From the NCBI RefSeq assembly GCF_001590785.1, contig NZ_LTAO01000036.1, positions 65,867-129,866 on the forward strand: a stretch of DNA of 64,000 nt, read 5' to 3'. Position numbers and translations under genes: made by a program. Below the pieces are notes generated by a model. The model was not told the origin of the DNA. It saw nothing but the letters and a program-made list of their open reading frames with translations, and made no database searches. The stretch's first letter is position 1. Every line of letters begins with the position of its first letter. Positions 54,890 to 63,977 of this stretch are shown piece by piece. Origin of the DNA: Alkalihalobacillus trypoxylicola (GTDB taxonomy: Bacteria; Bacillota; Bacilli; Bacillales; Bacillaceae_D).

Positions 54890-55215
54890 AGGAATCTCTC
54901 TTTTGAACTCTTTCCGTGTTCAGCACTGATTTCGGGTGAATAGACCGCTTCCTTTTGACCTCTTTTCATGTTCAGCACTGATTTCGAGTGAATAGGACGC
55001 TCCCTTTTGACCTCTTTTCATGTTCAGCGCTGATTTCAGGTGAATAGCGCTCTTCCTTTTGACCACTTTCCTGCTCCGCCACCTTTTTCGGGTGAATAGA
55101 GCTCCCTCTTTCGACTCTACTCTTGCACCGGCTCTCTTTTCCTTTTATTGCGGTTGAGCAGTGCTTCCTTCTGACCCTTCTCCTTGCTTCAGCTCTTTTT
55201 CCTTTAAGAAATATT
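54890..55215 (+). repeat. Degenerate 52-bp tandem repeat array 2
   Basis: About six units in phase at 52-base spacing (54903, 54955, 55007, 55059 and onward), same orientation and sequence family as array 1, including the variant TTCCTTTTATTGCGGTT unit at the far end. It fills the gap before the GNAT gene; a frame through it is not a gene. Confidence 0.8.
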
Positions 55216-55278
55216 CTGACAATTTTATTGATTTGAAATGAAAAAAAGGATACGTTTACCTTTGAGAGAGGTGAGTCA

Positions 55279-55722
55279 ATGAACACGATTATACGTCCTG
55301 TAGAATCATCTGATTTAAAGCCTTTTTTACCGCTTTTATATTCCTATATTGTTCAATTTTATAAGCAACCACCCCCAAACTTTTCTGACTTAGAAGCCTT
55401 TGTTAAAAGTTTTTTTCAAAGTGAAAAAGGAATTCAGTTTATTGCTTTACAAAACCATCATATTGTCGGCTTTGCAACTCTTTATTTTACTTACAGTACA
55501 TTGAAGGTCGCTCCTGTTACTATTATGAACGATTTATTCGTTATTGAAGACAAAAGAGGCATGGGGATTGCACGTCAATTATTTCAAGCATGTCAACAGT
55601 ACACGTGCACACATCAATTTGCGTATATGTCATGGATTACAGCTAAAGAGAATAAAGAAGCACAGAGGTTTTACCAAAAACTCGGGGCACAAGAAGGAAA
55701 CTGGATCGGCTATATGATATAA
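55279..55722 (+). CDS. GNAT-family N-acetyltransferase
   Basis: A 147-residue complete GNAT fold: IIRPVESSDLKPFLPLLYSY, HHIVGFATLYFTYST, NDLFVIEDKRGMGIARQLFQ (acetyl-CoA loop RGMGIA), WITAKENKEAQRFYQKLGA. Substrate unknown. SD GAGAGAGGTG. Confidence 0.85.
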   Translation: MNTIIRPVESSDLKPFLPLLYSYIVQFYKQPPPNFSDLEAFVKSFFQSEKGIQFIALQNHHIVGFATLYFTYSTLKVAPVTIMNDLFVIEDKRGMGIARQLFQACQQYTCTHQFAYMSWITAKENKEAQRFYQKLGAQEGNWIGYMI

Positions 55723-55742
55723 GAAAGCGAACATAAAAATCA

Positions 55743-55774
55743 GAAAAGCCCCCACTTCACAATGGGGGTTTTCA
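55743..55774. terminator. Bidirectional terminator between GNAT and anti-sigma gene
   Basis: AAAAGCCCCCACTT, short loop, AATGGGGGTTTTC, usable from both converging genes. Confidence 0.85.
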
Positions 55775-55789
55775 TTCATATCTTCTTTA

Positions 55790-56731
55790 TTATCTTAAAC
55801 TTGAACCGTCTATCTTCCATTGCCATTCATCTAAAAAGACATCGCTGATGGAAGCTAAGCCATCTCCCATTTCAATATAGTAAACTTCAGCAATATAAAA
55901 GTACATATCGTTTTTTTGGGCAAGCGATATATAAGAAATACTATTTCTACGATCTAGTTGTACTCTAGATATCTGCCCTCTTTCCACTTCTATAACTTGA
56001 CCGCCACCATACTCTTCTACTGCTTCTTCAAAATAAAGTAATGCCGTTTCTTCATCTATGCCTGGTTGAAAGAATCCTACTTCAATAAAACTCTCTTCGA
56101 CTGAATTCTCTAATTGAATCTCATTTTCCATTCTTGCACCTATCACTTCCTTTAATTCAGTTTCTCGAGAAAATTGAGAGACTGACCAATTCATGAAATC
56201 AAAAGGATAATAAGTCGAAAATGGCAACTCCTCAAAATCAAGTAATTGATAATTACGAGGCTCTACTTGGCCTTCTACAGTCACATCTTTTATAATCACT
56301 TCTTGTCTTCCTGATTCTCCAAACTCGTTTAATGAGTCTTGCCATGGATCATCACTGAAATCATTCGATTCATCCTGCTCTTCTTGTTCAGGATTTTCCT
56401 GATCATTATCCTGCTCATTTTCTTCATGCTCCACTTCTTCATCTTCTATAGGTGCTGGTGGTGGATCGTCTGCAGGTGTTTCTGTTACCGGACCACCATT
56501 CGTGAGGATTAAAATGGCTAACATCGTTGCTATTCCTACACCAGCCAATACACTTGCAGCCGGTACGAATTTCTTAATAGTGAACCTTTTTCGTTCATTT
56601 TTTCTACTATGCTCGATATCTTGAGAGATTTGTTGAAAAAGCGATTCTTTAAAATCTTCTCTTGCTTCTACTCGAATATGTTTAACCATTTCCTCCACCT
56701 GTTTGGATTCATTGTCCTTATTATGACTCAT
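55790..56731 (-). CDS. Membrane anti-sigma factor-like protein
   Basis: A 313-residue single-pass protein. The cytoplasmic N-terminus (about 55 residues, helical and charged) is followed by one membrane helix (VPAASVLAGVGIATMLAILIL), a very acidic Pro/Glu-rich linker of about 50 residues, and an extracytoplasmic domain. It starts inside the end of an ECF sigma gene (11-base overlap), the standard layout for a cognate anti-sigma factor. No zinc-binding HxxxCxxC motif is visible, so it is not a ZAS-type. The signal it senses is unknown. Confidence 0.7.
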   Translation of the reverse strand: MSHNKDNESKQVEEMVKHIRVEAREDFKESLFQQISQDIEHSRKNERKRFTIKKFVPAASVLAGVGIATMLAILILTNGGPVTETPADDPPPAPIEDEEVEHEENEQDNDQENPEQEEQDESNDFSDDPWQDSLNEFGESGRQEVIIKDVTVEGQVEPRNYQLLDFEELPFSTYYPFDFMNWSVSQFSRETELKEVIGARMENEIQLENSVEESFIEVGFFQPGIDEETALLYFEEAVEEYGGGQVIEVERGQISRVQLDRRNSISYISLAQKNDMYFYIAEVYYIEMGDGLASISDVFLDEWQWKIDGSSLR

Positions 56732-57269
56732 AGCTGTTACCCTCCCCTTCCATAAGTTGGGCTAATTGTTTTCTTGCGCGGTGCTGAAGGGACTTTACAG
56801 ATAAAGCCGTTTTTTTCATGACTTTAGCTGTTTCTTGTATTGAAAATTGTTCAATAAAACGTAAAACGATAACCGTCCGATAATCCTCTGGCAGCGTATT
56901 AAGACAACGAATGAGCTCTTCTCTTATTTCATAATTTTGTTGTGGATTATAGTTATTAGATACTTCTTCCATCTTTTCTGATGGTAAACTGACAACACCC
57001 TTATGTCGTTTCTGCTTTCTATGAAAATCAATTACAACATTCCTACCTAATGTGTAAAGCCATGTTTTAAAAGCTGATTTCCCCTTAAATGTATGAAGGC
57101 TTTTTGCCATCTTACTAAAAATATCTTGTGTGACTTCCTCAGCAAAATGATAATCACCCGTTTGTATATAAGCATATTGAAATACAGATTGGAAATATCG
57201 ATCATATAAGACTCGTAAAGCTTGATCGTCTCCTTCTAATATATGTGTAACTAGCACTTCATCTTCCAT
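56721..57269 (-). CDS. ECF-type RNA polymerase sigma factor
   Basis: A 182-residue sigma-70 group 4 protein. Region 2: LYDRYFQSVFQYAYIQTGDY, AEEVTQDIFSKMAKSLHTFK, SAFKTWLYTLGRNVVIDFHR. Region 4: LNTLPEDYRTVIVLRFIEQF, SIQETAKVMKKTALSVKSLQ. ATG 57269 (AGGTGAGG) is preferred to 57320. It is coupled to the anti-sigma gene. A self-promoter of the TGAAAC/CGTC type was searched for upstream and not found. Confidence 0.88.
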   Translation of the reverse strand: MEDEVLVTHILEGDDQALRVLYDRYFQSVFQYAYIQTGDYHFAEEVTQDIFSKMAKSLHTFKGKSAFKTWLYTLGRNVVIDFHRKQKRHKGVVSLPSEKMEEVSNNYNPQQNYEIREELIRCLNTLPEDYRTVIVLRFIEQFSIQETAKVMKKTALSVKSLQHRARKQLAQLMEGEGNSYES

Positions 57270-57402
57270 AACCTCACCTGCTTCTTTGTTTGTCATTATA
57301 TAAGACGGTCGAGATTTCAAAAGGATGCTTTCCTTTAAAATATTTTATCAGTTGAATCCATTTCATCATTCATATCTTTTAAGAAAACCGATCAATTAGG
57401 TT

Positions 57403-57534
57403 TTGATTTTCACTTTAGGTAGATGCTTTTCCAAGGGCTTGTCTTCAGCTAACTCCGACTACAAAGAGCTTTGTCAGAGTGGGTCTTCAAACGGAGCTCT
57501 TCCTTTGGGAGTCACTACCTACCGTTACAATCAT
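57403..57534 (+). repeat. R1 structured intergenic element, copy 6
   Basis: A 132-bp core. The apical hairpin is ACAAAGAGCTTTGT where most copies have ACGCAGAGCTTCGT: a G-C to A-U compensatory change. Confidence 0.8.
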
Positions 57535-57632
57535 CGAGTGAATTTGCAAACATCCAAGACATTTTTTTAATGAATGGTCGGTTTCGTTCACTTAGAGATC
57601 AATGATGAAATTCATTCAGTGACAACGAAAAT

Positions 57633-57668
57633 AAAAAAAGATTCTTCCCCACTTAAAGGAATAGAATC
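57633..57668 (-). terminator. Terminator of the GNAT-aadK operon
   Basis: Minus strand GATTCTATTCC pairs with GGAAGAATC, followed by T7. Confidence 0.8.
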
Positions 57669-57685
57669 ATTTAATGTATGTTGTA

Positions 57686-58531
57686 TTAGCTTTTATACAA
57701 AGACTCTAAATATCCATGTACTTTCTTATCATCGGATTCAGGGTACTGATAACCAAGCTGCTGACCTACTTCTCTAGCAAATTTCCGAAAAAGCTCAATA
57801 GCTATAAATAAAGATTGCCAAATTTCTTCTGTCATTCCACTAGGATATGTCTTGAGAAGCTGCTCTTGATCCACTTCTGATAAATAGTCAGGGATTCTGT
57901 TATAAAACTTTCCATCACTTACTGAAAATTGTGTGATTATACCTACTCTCCAGCTGATCATTTGTAATAGCATGGGGCGAATGACTTGATTGAGGTGAGC
58001 CTGTGCATAAAGGATGTCATTCCGACATATTCCTTTTGCAACATATGTAGTCACCCACCAAAATTCATTGCAGCAGTTATCATAGAATGATTCAGACGGC
58101 TTTTTTATCCAAAAATCCGAATCAGTAGGGGCTTCAAGCTGAGGTAAATCATAATCTTTATCTAACAAAACCTTCGTCATTTTTTCTTCGAGCAAGATTT
58201 CCTTTTTTAAGGATTGAGGGACTAATGTTAAATCAATCCGATTTCCATCCTTAAATAGCATTAAAAAAGCATAACGGTCCTCTCTAACTGAAAACATCGA
58301 CATCGCATCTGGCTTTTGCATAATGATTCTTTCTCCAAATACATGGAGCCAGTTTGTATTTTCAATGAACTCATTTAACGATTTCACTACATACACAATA
58401 TCATAATCCTGAAAACGGTCTTTTTTTGCATGTGGAGAGGCTTTGGAGCCATTTAACCATACTGCCCGTATCCTTCTATCACTTTTGGCAACAGATAAAA
58501 TTAACTCGAACATTTCTTCTTCTGTTCTCAT
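57686..58531 (-). CDS. aadK: Aminoglycoside 6-adenylyltransferase (AadK/ANT(6) family)
   Basis: A 281-residue enzyme close to B. subtilis AadK. The nucleotidyltransferase motif is RAVWLNGSKASPHAKKDRFQ, then DYDIVY (G-S and D-x-D metal site), with GNRIDLTLVP giving the third Asp. Family text WIKKPSESFYDNCCNEFWWV is conserved. It adenylates streptomycin at the 6-hydroxyl. ATG 58531 with GGGGGA is chosen over a GTG at 58543. It starts 13 bases after a GNAT gene with which it is co-transcribed. Confidence 0.9.
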   Translation of the reverse strand: MRTEEEMFELILSVAKSDRRIRAVWLNGSKASPHAKKDRFQDYDIVYVVKSLNEFIENTNWLHVFGERIIMQKPDAMSMFSVREDRYAFLMLFKDGNRIDLTLVPQSLKKEILLEEKMTKVLLDKDYDLPQLEAPTDSDFWIKKPSESFYDNCCNEFWWVTTYVAKGICRNDILYAQAHLNQVIRPMLLQMISWRVGIITQFSVSDGKFYNRIPDYLSEVDQEQLLKTYPSGMTEEIWQSLFIAIELFRKFAREVGQQLGYQYPESDDKKVHGYLESLYKS

Positions 58532-58543
58532 ATAATCCCCCAC

Positions 58544-59056
58544 TTATAAAAGCTGATATTCATATATATAGAAGTTCAAGGTTTGATTATTTATCGTCAC
58601 TTCTTCCGTAGCTATTTTTTTGAAATGATTTTTTTCTAATACTCTTTGAGAAGCAATATGCTCAACAAGTGTTTTGGCTTTTAATGAATGAAGCATATTT
58701 ATAAAAGGTGGATCTGATAATTGTTGACATAAAAGCGAAACGGCTTGACTGGCTACCTTTCCACCAACAAATTCTTCTCCTATACGATAGCCTATTTCAC
58801 CAATTTGATCTTGAATGTCAATAACATTGATACGCCCTATTATCGTCCCATCTCGTTTCTGGATAAGAAAAAACAATGACTCGTTCTTTTCTTGCTCGAG
58901 CAGTAGTTGTTTGTGCCTTTCTTTAAATTCGTTTTTCAGATAATAATCATTTCCTCTGCTTGGAACAAACTTTTCAAAGTATGTACGGTTTCTTTTTTCA
59001 AAATCTAAAAGAGACTCTTTATCGTGTATGTCTAACTTTTTCAATAAAATTTCCAA
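58544..59056 (-). CDS. RimJ/RimL-type GNAT acetyltransferase
   Basis: A 170-residue GNAT: LDFEKRNRTYFEKFVPSRGN, GTIIGRINVIDIQDQIGEIG, YRIGEEFVGGKVASQAVSLL, then VEHIASQRVLEKNHFKKI. The family acetylates ribosomal-protein N-termini or small amines. Operon partner of aadK, so an amine-drug substrate is possible but not shown. Confidence 0.85.
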   Translation of the reverse strand: MEILLKKLDIHDKESLLDFEKRNRTYFEKFVPSRGNDYYLKNEFKERHKQLLLEQEKNESLFFLIQKRDGTIIGRINVIDIQDQIGEIGYRIGEEFVGGKVASQAVSLLCQQLSDPPFINMLHSLKAKTLVEHIASQRVLEKNHFKKIATEEVTINNQTLNFYIYEYQLL

Positions 59057-59105
59057 CCTAATACCCTACAACTTTCTTTAAGATTTATTTCTCGTTACTC
59101 TCTGC

Positions 59106-59816
59106 TCAGTTTATCAGATTCATTAATTGTTCGTATAATTCTTCTGTTTGATAAAAACTACTTTCATTCAGAAAAAGAGTTTGCTCCTCCTTTTGAATCA
59201 AGAGAAATGGAGCATCTAAATTATTCAAAATAAGACGGGAATTCCCGAAGCTCTCTACTTGAAAATGACCGATCCTCTTATTAAAAATAGAAATTCCATT
59301 TGTTCTTAGATTAATGGTGGGAAGCTTTTCTAAACGTTCCACACTGTCAATCTCTTCTATATTCCAAGTGACTCCGTAAGGTCCACTTATTTTAAGCTCA
59401 TCATCACTAATTTCGATTTGATTTGGAATAAACAGAATAGAAATCAAAGCGATAAAGAAAATAGAGCTCCCTATTAAAATATATTTATTACGTTTTTTAA
59501 CTTTTTCATTTTCCATTCGATTAATTAAAAGCGTATTACTTAAGATAAAAATGACTAAAAACAAGTAAGAAATTTCTATCATATAAGGAATTCCTATTAG
59601 ATAGAGAATCAATCCAATTAATAAAATCGTTCCCGAACGATGCAGCATTTTGCCGTTCGCTTGCGGATATCCTTTTTCAATCAACTCTTTTTGTTCATGC
59701 TTTGGCTTAGACCAGAATCCATTAATCAAGCCGTAATATTGCTTTTTTAAGATGAGATAGCTAAAAGTATAAAACATGATAACCATAACTAACTGAATGA
59801 TGATCAAAACAAGCAA
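59106..59816 (-). CDS. Membrane protein with DUF3784-like helices and bacterial PH-like domain
   Basis: A 236-residue protein of unknown function. An N-terminal helix (LVLIIIQLVMVIMFYTF) and three further helices up to about residue 125 surround the segment FWSKPKHEQKELIEKGYPQA, typical of DUF3784 proteins. The C-terminal 100 residues (ISDDELKISGPYGVTWNIEE, IDSVERLEKLP) look like a bPH-type domain. No SD as strong as its neighbours is evident. Confidence 0.55.
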   Translation of the reverse strand: MLVLIIIQLVMVIMFYTFSYLILKKQYYGLINGFWSKPKHEQKELIEKGYPQANGKMLHRSGTILLIGLILYLIGIPYMIEISYLFLVIFILSNTLLINRMENEKVKKRNKYILIGSSIFFIALISILFIPNQIEISDDELKISGPYGVTWNIEEIDSVERLEKLPTINLRTNGISIFNKRIGHFQVESFGNSRLILNNLDAPFLLIQKEEQTLFLNESSFYQTEELYEQLMNLIN

Positions 59817-59897
59817 TTTGTATTCCCCCCTACTACATATTGTTTATATCATTTTTCTATTTTTCTATCTTTTAATGAAAACCGATTGATTAGGTTT

Positions 59898-60028
59898 TTG
59901 ATTTTCACTTTAGGTAGATGCTTTCCAAGGGCTTGTTTTCAGCTAACTTCGACTACGCAGAGCTTCGTCAAAGTGGATCTTCAAACGGCGCTATTCCTTT
60001 GGGAGTCACTACCTTGCGTTACAATCAG
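59898..60028 (+). repeat. R1 structured intergenic element, copy 7
   Basis: A 131-bp core with one base lost in the CCCAAGGG arm, which shifts the open frame seen in other copies. The stem ACTTCGAC/GTCAAAGT shows a C-G to T-A compensatory change. Confidence 0.8.
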
Positions 60029-60127
60029 TAGTTGCTCCATGAACATCTAAGACATTTTTATAATAATGGTTCGATTTCGTTCACTTTATAAAGGTACAAT
60101 GAAATGGACTCAATTAGAAAAAAGTTA

Positions 60128-60655
60128 TTATAGATGACAAGGAACCCAAAATCTCTTGATGATTTGTCCATCAGAATGAACATAATCCGTTTCGGGCCTT
60201 CCTCCATTATTTTTAATCGTTTTAAAAGAGGCGATATTTTCACTATCACAGCAAACTAAAGCTTCCTTTTTCCCTAGCTTTGCCAATTCTTTCAGCGCTA
60301 ATTTCAGTAATTCTGTTGCATAACCCTTTTTTCTTTCGGAAGGTCTGATCCCGTAACCTATATGGCCTCCTTGTTCTCTCAAAAAACCATTGAGCTCATG
60401 TCGTATATTTACAGCGCCGACTACCTTTCCACTATCGTTTTTTAGCCAAAAGGTAGAGTTTTTTACCTGCTCTCCTATTAGTCCTTCTCCATTTTCTTGC
60501 TCTACTAAAAACTGGATCATTCTTTCGAAAGGTTCTGGGTTTTCTTGAATCACCCATGGCACCATTTTTTCTTCACTATTTATCCAATCTCTATAAAATT
60601 CTATATATTCACTTTTTAATGTCGCCGTTGGTTTTACTAATTTTATATTTTGCAT
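60128..60655 (-). CDS. GNAT-family N-acetyltransferase
   Basis: A 175-residue GNAT: VKPTATLKSEYIEFYRDWIN, SGKVVGAVNIRHELNGFLRE, QGGHIGYGIRPSERKKGYAT (acetyl-CoA loop), CCDSENIASFKTIKNNGGRP. Substrate unknown. Monocistronic. Confidence 0.85.
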   Translation of the reverse strand: MQNIKLVKPTATLKSEYIEFYRDWINSEEKMVPWVIQENPEPFERMIQFLVEQENGEGLIGEQVKNSTFWLKNDSGKVVGAVNIRHELNGFLREQGGHIGYGIRPSERKKGYATELLKLALKELAKLGKKEALVCCDSENIASFKTIKNNGGRPETDYVHSDGQIIKRFWVPCHL

Positions 60656-60793
60656 ATATAATCTCCTAGTTCTTCCAGTTACCTTCTAAAATTATATCAT
60701 TTTAAGGACAAGATTGTTCGATTAAAATCTCTTTATTTTATCTTTTTACTGTAAATTAGGAGCAATTGATTATGATTGAAAAGTAACACACTG

Positions 60794-61591
60794 CTATTGT
60801 GAGAAAATCGTTGGCGTGACATAAGCGGTTGGAGGTGCGTCTATTGATTCATAGCTAAGTAGTTTTAGAGATGGAATTATTTCACCATTTATTTCTTTTT
60901 CTTGAATAACTCCCTTTATTCTCACCCAATCGCTAGGTATTTCTTTTTCAACAGTGGACTCTACAATTAATCCATAGCCTATGCTATCAGCCACACAGCA
61001 GCTAAATGAAAATCGCGATAAAGCAAAATCAGATTCTTCAAGTTTAGGATCTCGATAAACAAATCCAGTCCATATCATTTCTTCCCCAATATATTGATCG
61101 ATTCTATAGTGAATTAAGCCTAATGCTTCTAAAAAATCAGCATCCTCCACCTGCCACGCGTTATTCACCGATTTCAAATTATTTTCTACTATATCAAAAT
61201 GCCTATCATAAGCACTTTGATTATGTGATAGAGATTGTTCACTCAAAGAAAACGTATATTGAACCCCTTTTAGATGAGCCATTTTTTCCGTCATAATATA
61301 ATCAGGAAGTATAAATCCAATGATAATAACAAGGAAAATAAAAATAAATGATGAAGAGTTCTTTCTATGATGCGAGCATCCCTTTTCACAATCTGATTTT
61401 TTCTTAGCAGAGCTTTTCCACATCTGGGTAATACCTAATACAAAAAATACAAGCATGGCAAATAGAACAAACTTTTGCATATTTGGAGCAATATAATAAT
61501 CAATGGAACCATGTAAAAACAAAGCTAGAAATAATAAAAAAAAGCCCATATAGAGTATTCCAGATATATATTGACTATATTCTTTGTTCAT
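60794..61591 (-). CDS. ycgQ: YcgQ-like permease partner (TIGR03943 family)
   Basis: A 265-residue membrane protein. Two N-terminal helices, a cytoplasmic loop with CEKGCSHHRKN (Cys/His-rich, possibly metal-binding), a third helix (SFIFIFLVIIIGFILPDYIM), then an OB-like soluble domain (EMIWTGFVYRD, RFSFSCCVADSIGYGL). It is the usual partner of YcgR. ATG 61591 overlaps the YcgR stop (TAATG) and is preferred to the far-upstream frame start. Confidence 0.82.
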   Translation of the reverse strand: MNKEYSQYISGILYMGFFLLFLALFLHGSIDYYIAPNMQKFVLFAMLVFFVLGITQMWKSSAKKKSDCEKGCSHHRKNSSSFIFIFLVIIIGFILPDYIMTEKMAHLKGVQYTFSLSEQSLSHNQSAYDRHFDIVENNLKSVNNAWQVEDADFLEALGLIHYRIDQYIGEEMIWTGFVYRDPKLEESDFALSRFSFSCCVADSIGYGLIVESTVEKEIPSDWVRIKGVIQEKEINGEIIPSLKLLSYESIDAPPTAYVTPTIFSQ

Positions 61592-62601
61592 TAGCTCATC
61601 CCCAATAGTGAAAAGATTATCATCATTATAAACACAACGAAGAAAACGACAAAATGAAATATGATTATAAATCTCCATTTGAAAGTAGACATCATCATTA
61701 AGGTGTTTTTCAGGTCCAGCATCGGTCCTAAAATTAAAAAGGAAAGAGTAGCCGAGAAGGAAAATGTGCCACCAAATGAAGCGGCAATAAAAGCATCAGC
61801 CTCTGAGCAAAGAGAAAGTATATAAGATAGAAGCATCATTAAAATAATACTAAAAGCAGCATGTTCACTAATGAATCCAAGCCACTCTCTAGCAAAAAAA
61901 GTTTGAAAAATACTAGCTAAAAAAGCCCCTATTATAAAAAATTTCGCCATAAACAAAAAATCCTCTGAAGTATGATCGATTATATTCATTATTCCTTTTT
62001 TATGATCATGTTCATGCTCAAATCCCTTTGCCTGTTTCGAATTCTCTTTTAGAATTTCATTTGGTTGTGTGTTTTTTTTATAAAAAAAATAGATGGTTAT
62101 AGCAATCACCAATGAGCAAAGAAGAGCGAGTACCATTCGCCAAACTAAAAAGGAAGTATTCATATTAAAGGCATAATAGGTCGAGGCTGCCACAACAGGA
62201 TTTAATATAGGTGCAGCTGTCATAAAGGTAACAGCCACATGAACAGGCATACCTTTTTTAATAAATCTTCTAATAACAGGGACAATTGCACATTCACATA
62301 TTGGCAGAATGAGTGCTAGTAATAAAGCAGGAAAGATACTAAGGATAGGGTGCTTAGGTAACCATCTAGAGAGATGAGTTGGTTTAATATAAATTCCTAT
62401 TAATGCTGAAAAAATGGCACCTATTAATAAAAAGGGGAAAGCTTCTAATAGAATGCTAAAAAAAATCGTAAGTAGCCCGACGACCTCTTCTTTTATAACC
62501 GCTCCCCAATCTAGCTTTTTGAAAAAAGGAAAAGCTACCATCAACACTATTAAAAACAGAAACAACAGATAACTAAACCATTCATAGAGAAATCTTTTCA
62601 T
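61591..62601 (-). CDS. ycgR: YcgR-like permease (DUF318/ArsP-type)
   Basis: A 336-residue permease with about eight helices. Family features: ICECAIVPVIRRFIKKGMPV (conserved Cys and Arg), FMTAAPILNPVVAASTYYAF, and a His-rich cytoplasmic loop FEHEHDHKKG that could bind metal. In B. subtilis the ycgR-ycgQ pair belongs to the zinc (Zur) regulon. No Zur-like box was seen upstream here, so the substrate stays open. Confidence 0.82.
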   Translation of the reverse strand: MKRFLYEWFSYLLFLFLIVLMVAFPFFKKLDWGAVIKEEVVGLLTIFFSILLEAFPFLLIGAIFSALIGIYIKPTHLSRWLPKHPILSIFPALLLALILPICECAIVPVIRRFIKKGMPVHVAVTFMTAAPILNPVVAASTYYAFNMNTSFLVWRMVLALLCSLVIAITIYFFYKKNTQPNEILKENSKQAKGFEHEHDHKKGIMNIIDHTSEDFLFMAKFFIIGAFLASIFQTFFAREWLGFISEHAAFSIILMMLLSYILSLCSEADAFIAASFGGTFSFSATLSFLILGPMLDLKNTLMMMSTFKWRFIIIFHFVVFFVVFIMMIIFSLLGMS

Positions 62602-62737
62602 AGCTCTCCCCTCCTCTTTCTATATATAGAGAGAGATGAATATTTTAGAACAGTTTAACCAAATATTTTAATAGATTTCCTTTTTTAATAGAACCCACCA
62701 TTTCTATCTTTTAATGAAAAACCGAGCGATTAGGTTT

Positions 62738-62869
62738 TTAATTTCCGCTTTAGGTAGATGCTTTCCCAAGGGCTTGTCTTCAGCTAACTCTTACTACGCA
62801 GAGCTTCGTCAAAGTGGATCTTCAAACGGCGCTGATCCTTTGGGAGTCACTACCTACCGTTTCAATCAA
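62738..62869 (+). repeat. R1 structured intergenic element, copy 8
   Basis: A 132-bp core with flanks TTTTAATGAAAAACCGA and AAGCAATGATGAAAT. It occupies the space between the divergent ycgR and PhzF genes. Confidence 0.8.
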
Positions 62870-63068
62870 CGAGTGATTTCGCAAACATTCAAGACATTTT
62901 TATTATGAATGTTCTGTTTCGTTCACTTATAAAGCAATGATGAAATAAATTCAATAGAGTTACCATCAATATTTATCTCAATTTTTCGAATAATGGATAA
63001 AAAGATCCATTTTCTAATCAATAAGTGGTAAAATGACAGAATCATTGATATGTTAAGGAGGTTTTTAT

Positions 63069-63977
63069 ATGCAAAGTGTTACGGTCTATCATTATGATGC
63101 TTTTACAAATGAACCTAATCTTGGCAATCCCGCTGGCCTTGTATTACAAGCAGATGATTTAACAGAAAAAGAAATGCAGGAAATCGCTTTTAAAATAGGC
63201 TTTAATGAAACTTCTTTCCACTTAAAGTCGGAGGTAGCTGATTTGAAAATACGCTATTTTACTCCTGGTCATGAAATGAATTTATGTGGTCATGCAACAG
63301 TAGCGACTTTATTTGCCTTAAAATCAATGAATTTTTTGTCTACTAAAAAAAAGATTACGATTGAAACGAACGCTGGTATCTTACCTATATTAATAGAAGA
63401 AGTTGATAACTCTTTTAGAATCACTATGAAACAGGCATCTCCTCAATTTCAAGATTTCAAAGGCTCCAAAAGTGATATCGCACAAGCGATTGGTTTAAAA
63501 GAAGAGGACATCTCGAATCATCATCCTATTGTATATGGTAGTACAGGTATTTGGACCTTATTAATCCCAATCAATAGCTTAGAAGCTTTTAAACGGATGA
63601 AGCCCCATAATCAAGCCTTTCCTTCTATACTTAAGGAAATTCCAAATGCTTCCGTTCATCCATTTTGTTTAGATGCCTTTGATAGTGAAGCAGATATGCA
63701 TGCGAGACATTTTTCTTCTCCTTATTCTGGTACAATAGAGGATGCGGTAACGGGAACGGCTTCAGGGGTAATGGGCGCCTATTTTGCTACGTATATTGAA
63801 CAGTTGTCAAAGCCTTCCTATCAATTAATTATTGAACAAGGGAATGAGATGAACAAAAAAGGCAAGGTCTACGTATCTGTTCAACAATTTGAAGAAAAAG
63901 AGTTGGAAATATTTATGAGTGGTACGGCTGTATATGTGGACGAATATGAGCTTTTATTAACAGAAAAAATCCTTTAA
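63069..63977 (+). CDS. PhzF-family isomerase/epimerase-like protein
   Basis: A 302-residue enzyme of the PhzF/YddE fold (two diaminopimelate-epimerase-like halves). It shows GNPAGLVLQADDLTEKEMQE, FNETSFHLK with the conserved Glu, FTPGHEMNLCGHATVATLFA, and DAVTGTASGVMGAYF near the end. The physiological substrate of most relatives is unknown; phenazine synthesis is not implied. SD AAGGAGG. Complete within the window. Confidence 0.88.
   Translation: MQSVTVYHYDAFTNEPNLGNPAGLVLQADDLTEKEMQEIAFKIGFNETSFHLKSEVADLKIRYFTPGHEMNLCGHATVATLFALKSMNFLSTKKKITIETNAGILPILIEEVDNSFRITMKQASPQFQDFKGSKSDIAQAIGLKEEDISNHHPIVYGSTGIWTLLIPINSLEAFKRMKPHNQAFPSILKEIPNASVHPFCLDAFDSEADMHARHFSSPYSGTIEDAVTGTASGVMGAYFATYIEQLSKPSYQLIIEQGNEMNKKGKVYVSVQQFEEKELEIFMSGTAVYVDEYELLLTEKIL

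Noticed and set aside
54972-55286. 104-codon minus-strand frame rich in Lys/Arg
   Set aside because: It runs through 52-bp repeat array 2 with internal duplication and no SD; a product of the tandem repeat.
62602-62700. Zur box for ycgR-ycgQ
   Set aside because: No inverted repeat resembling the Zur operator is present; only AT-rich sequence and a short palindromic TATATATA.
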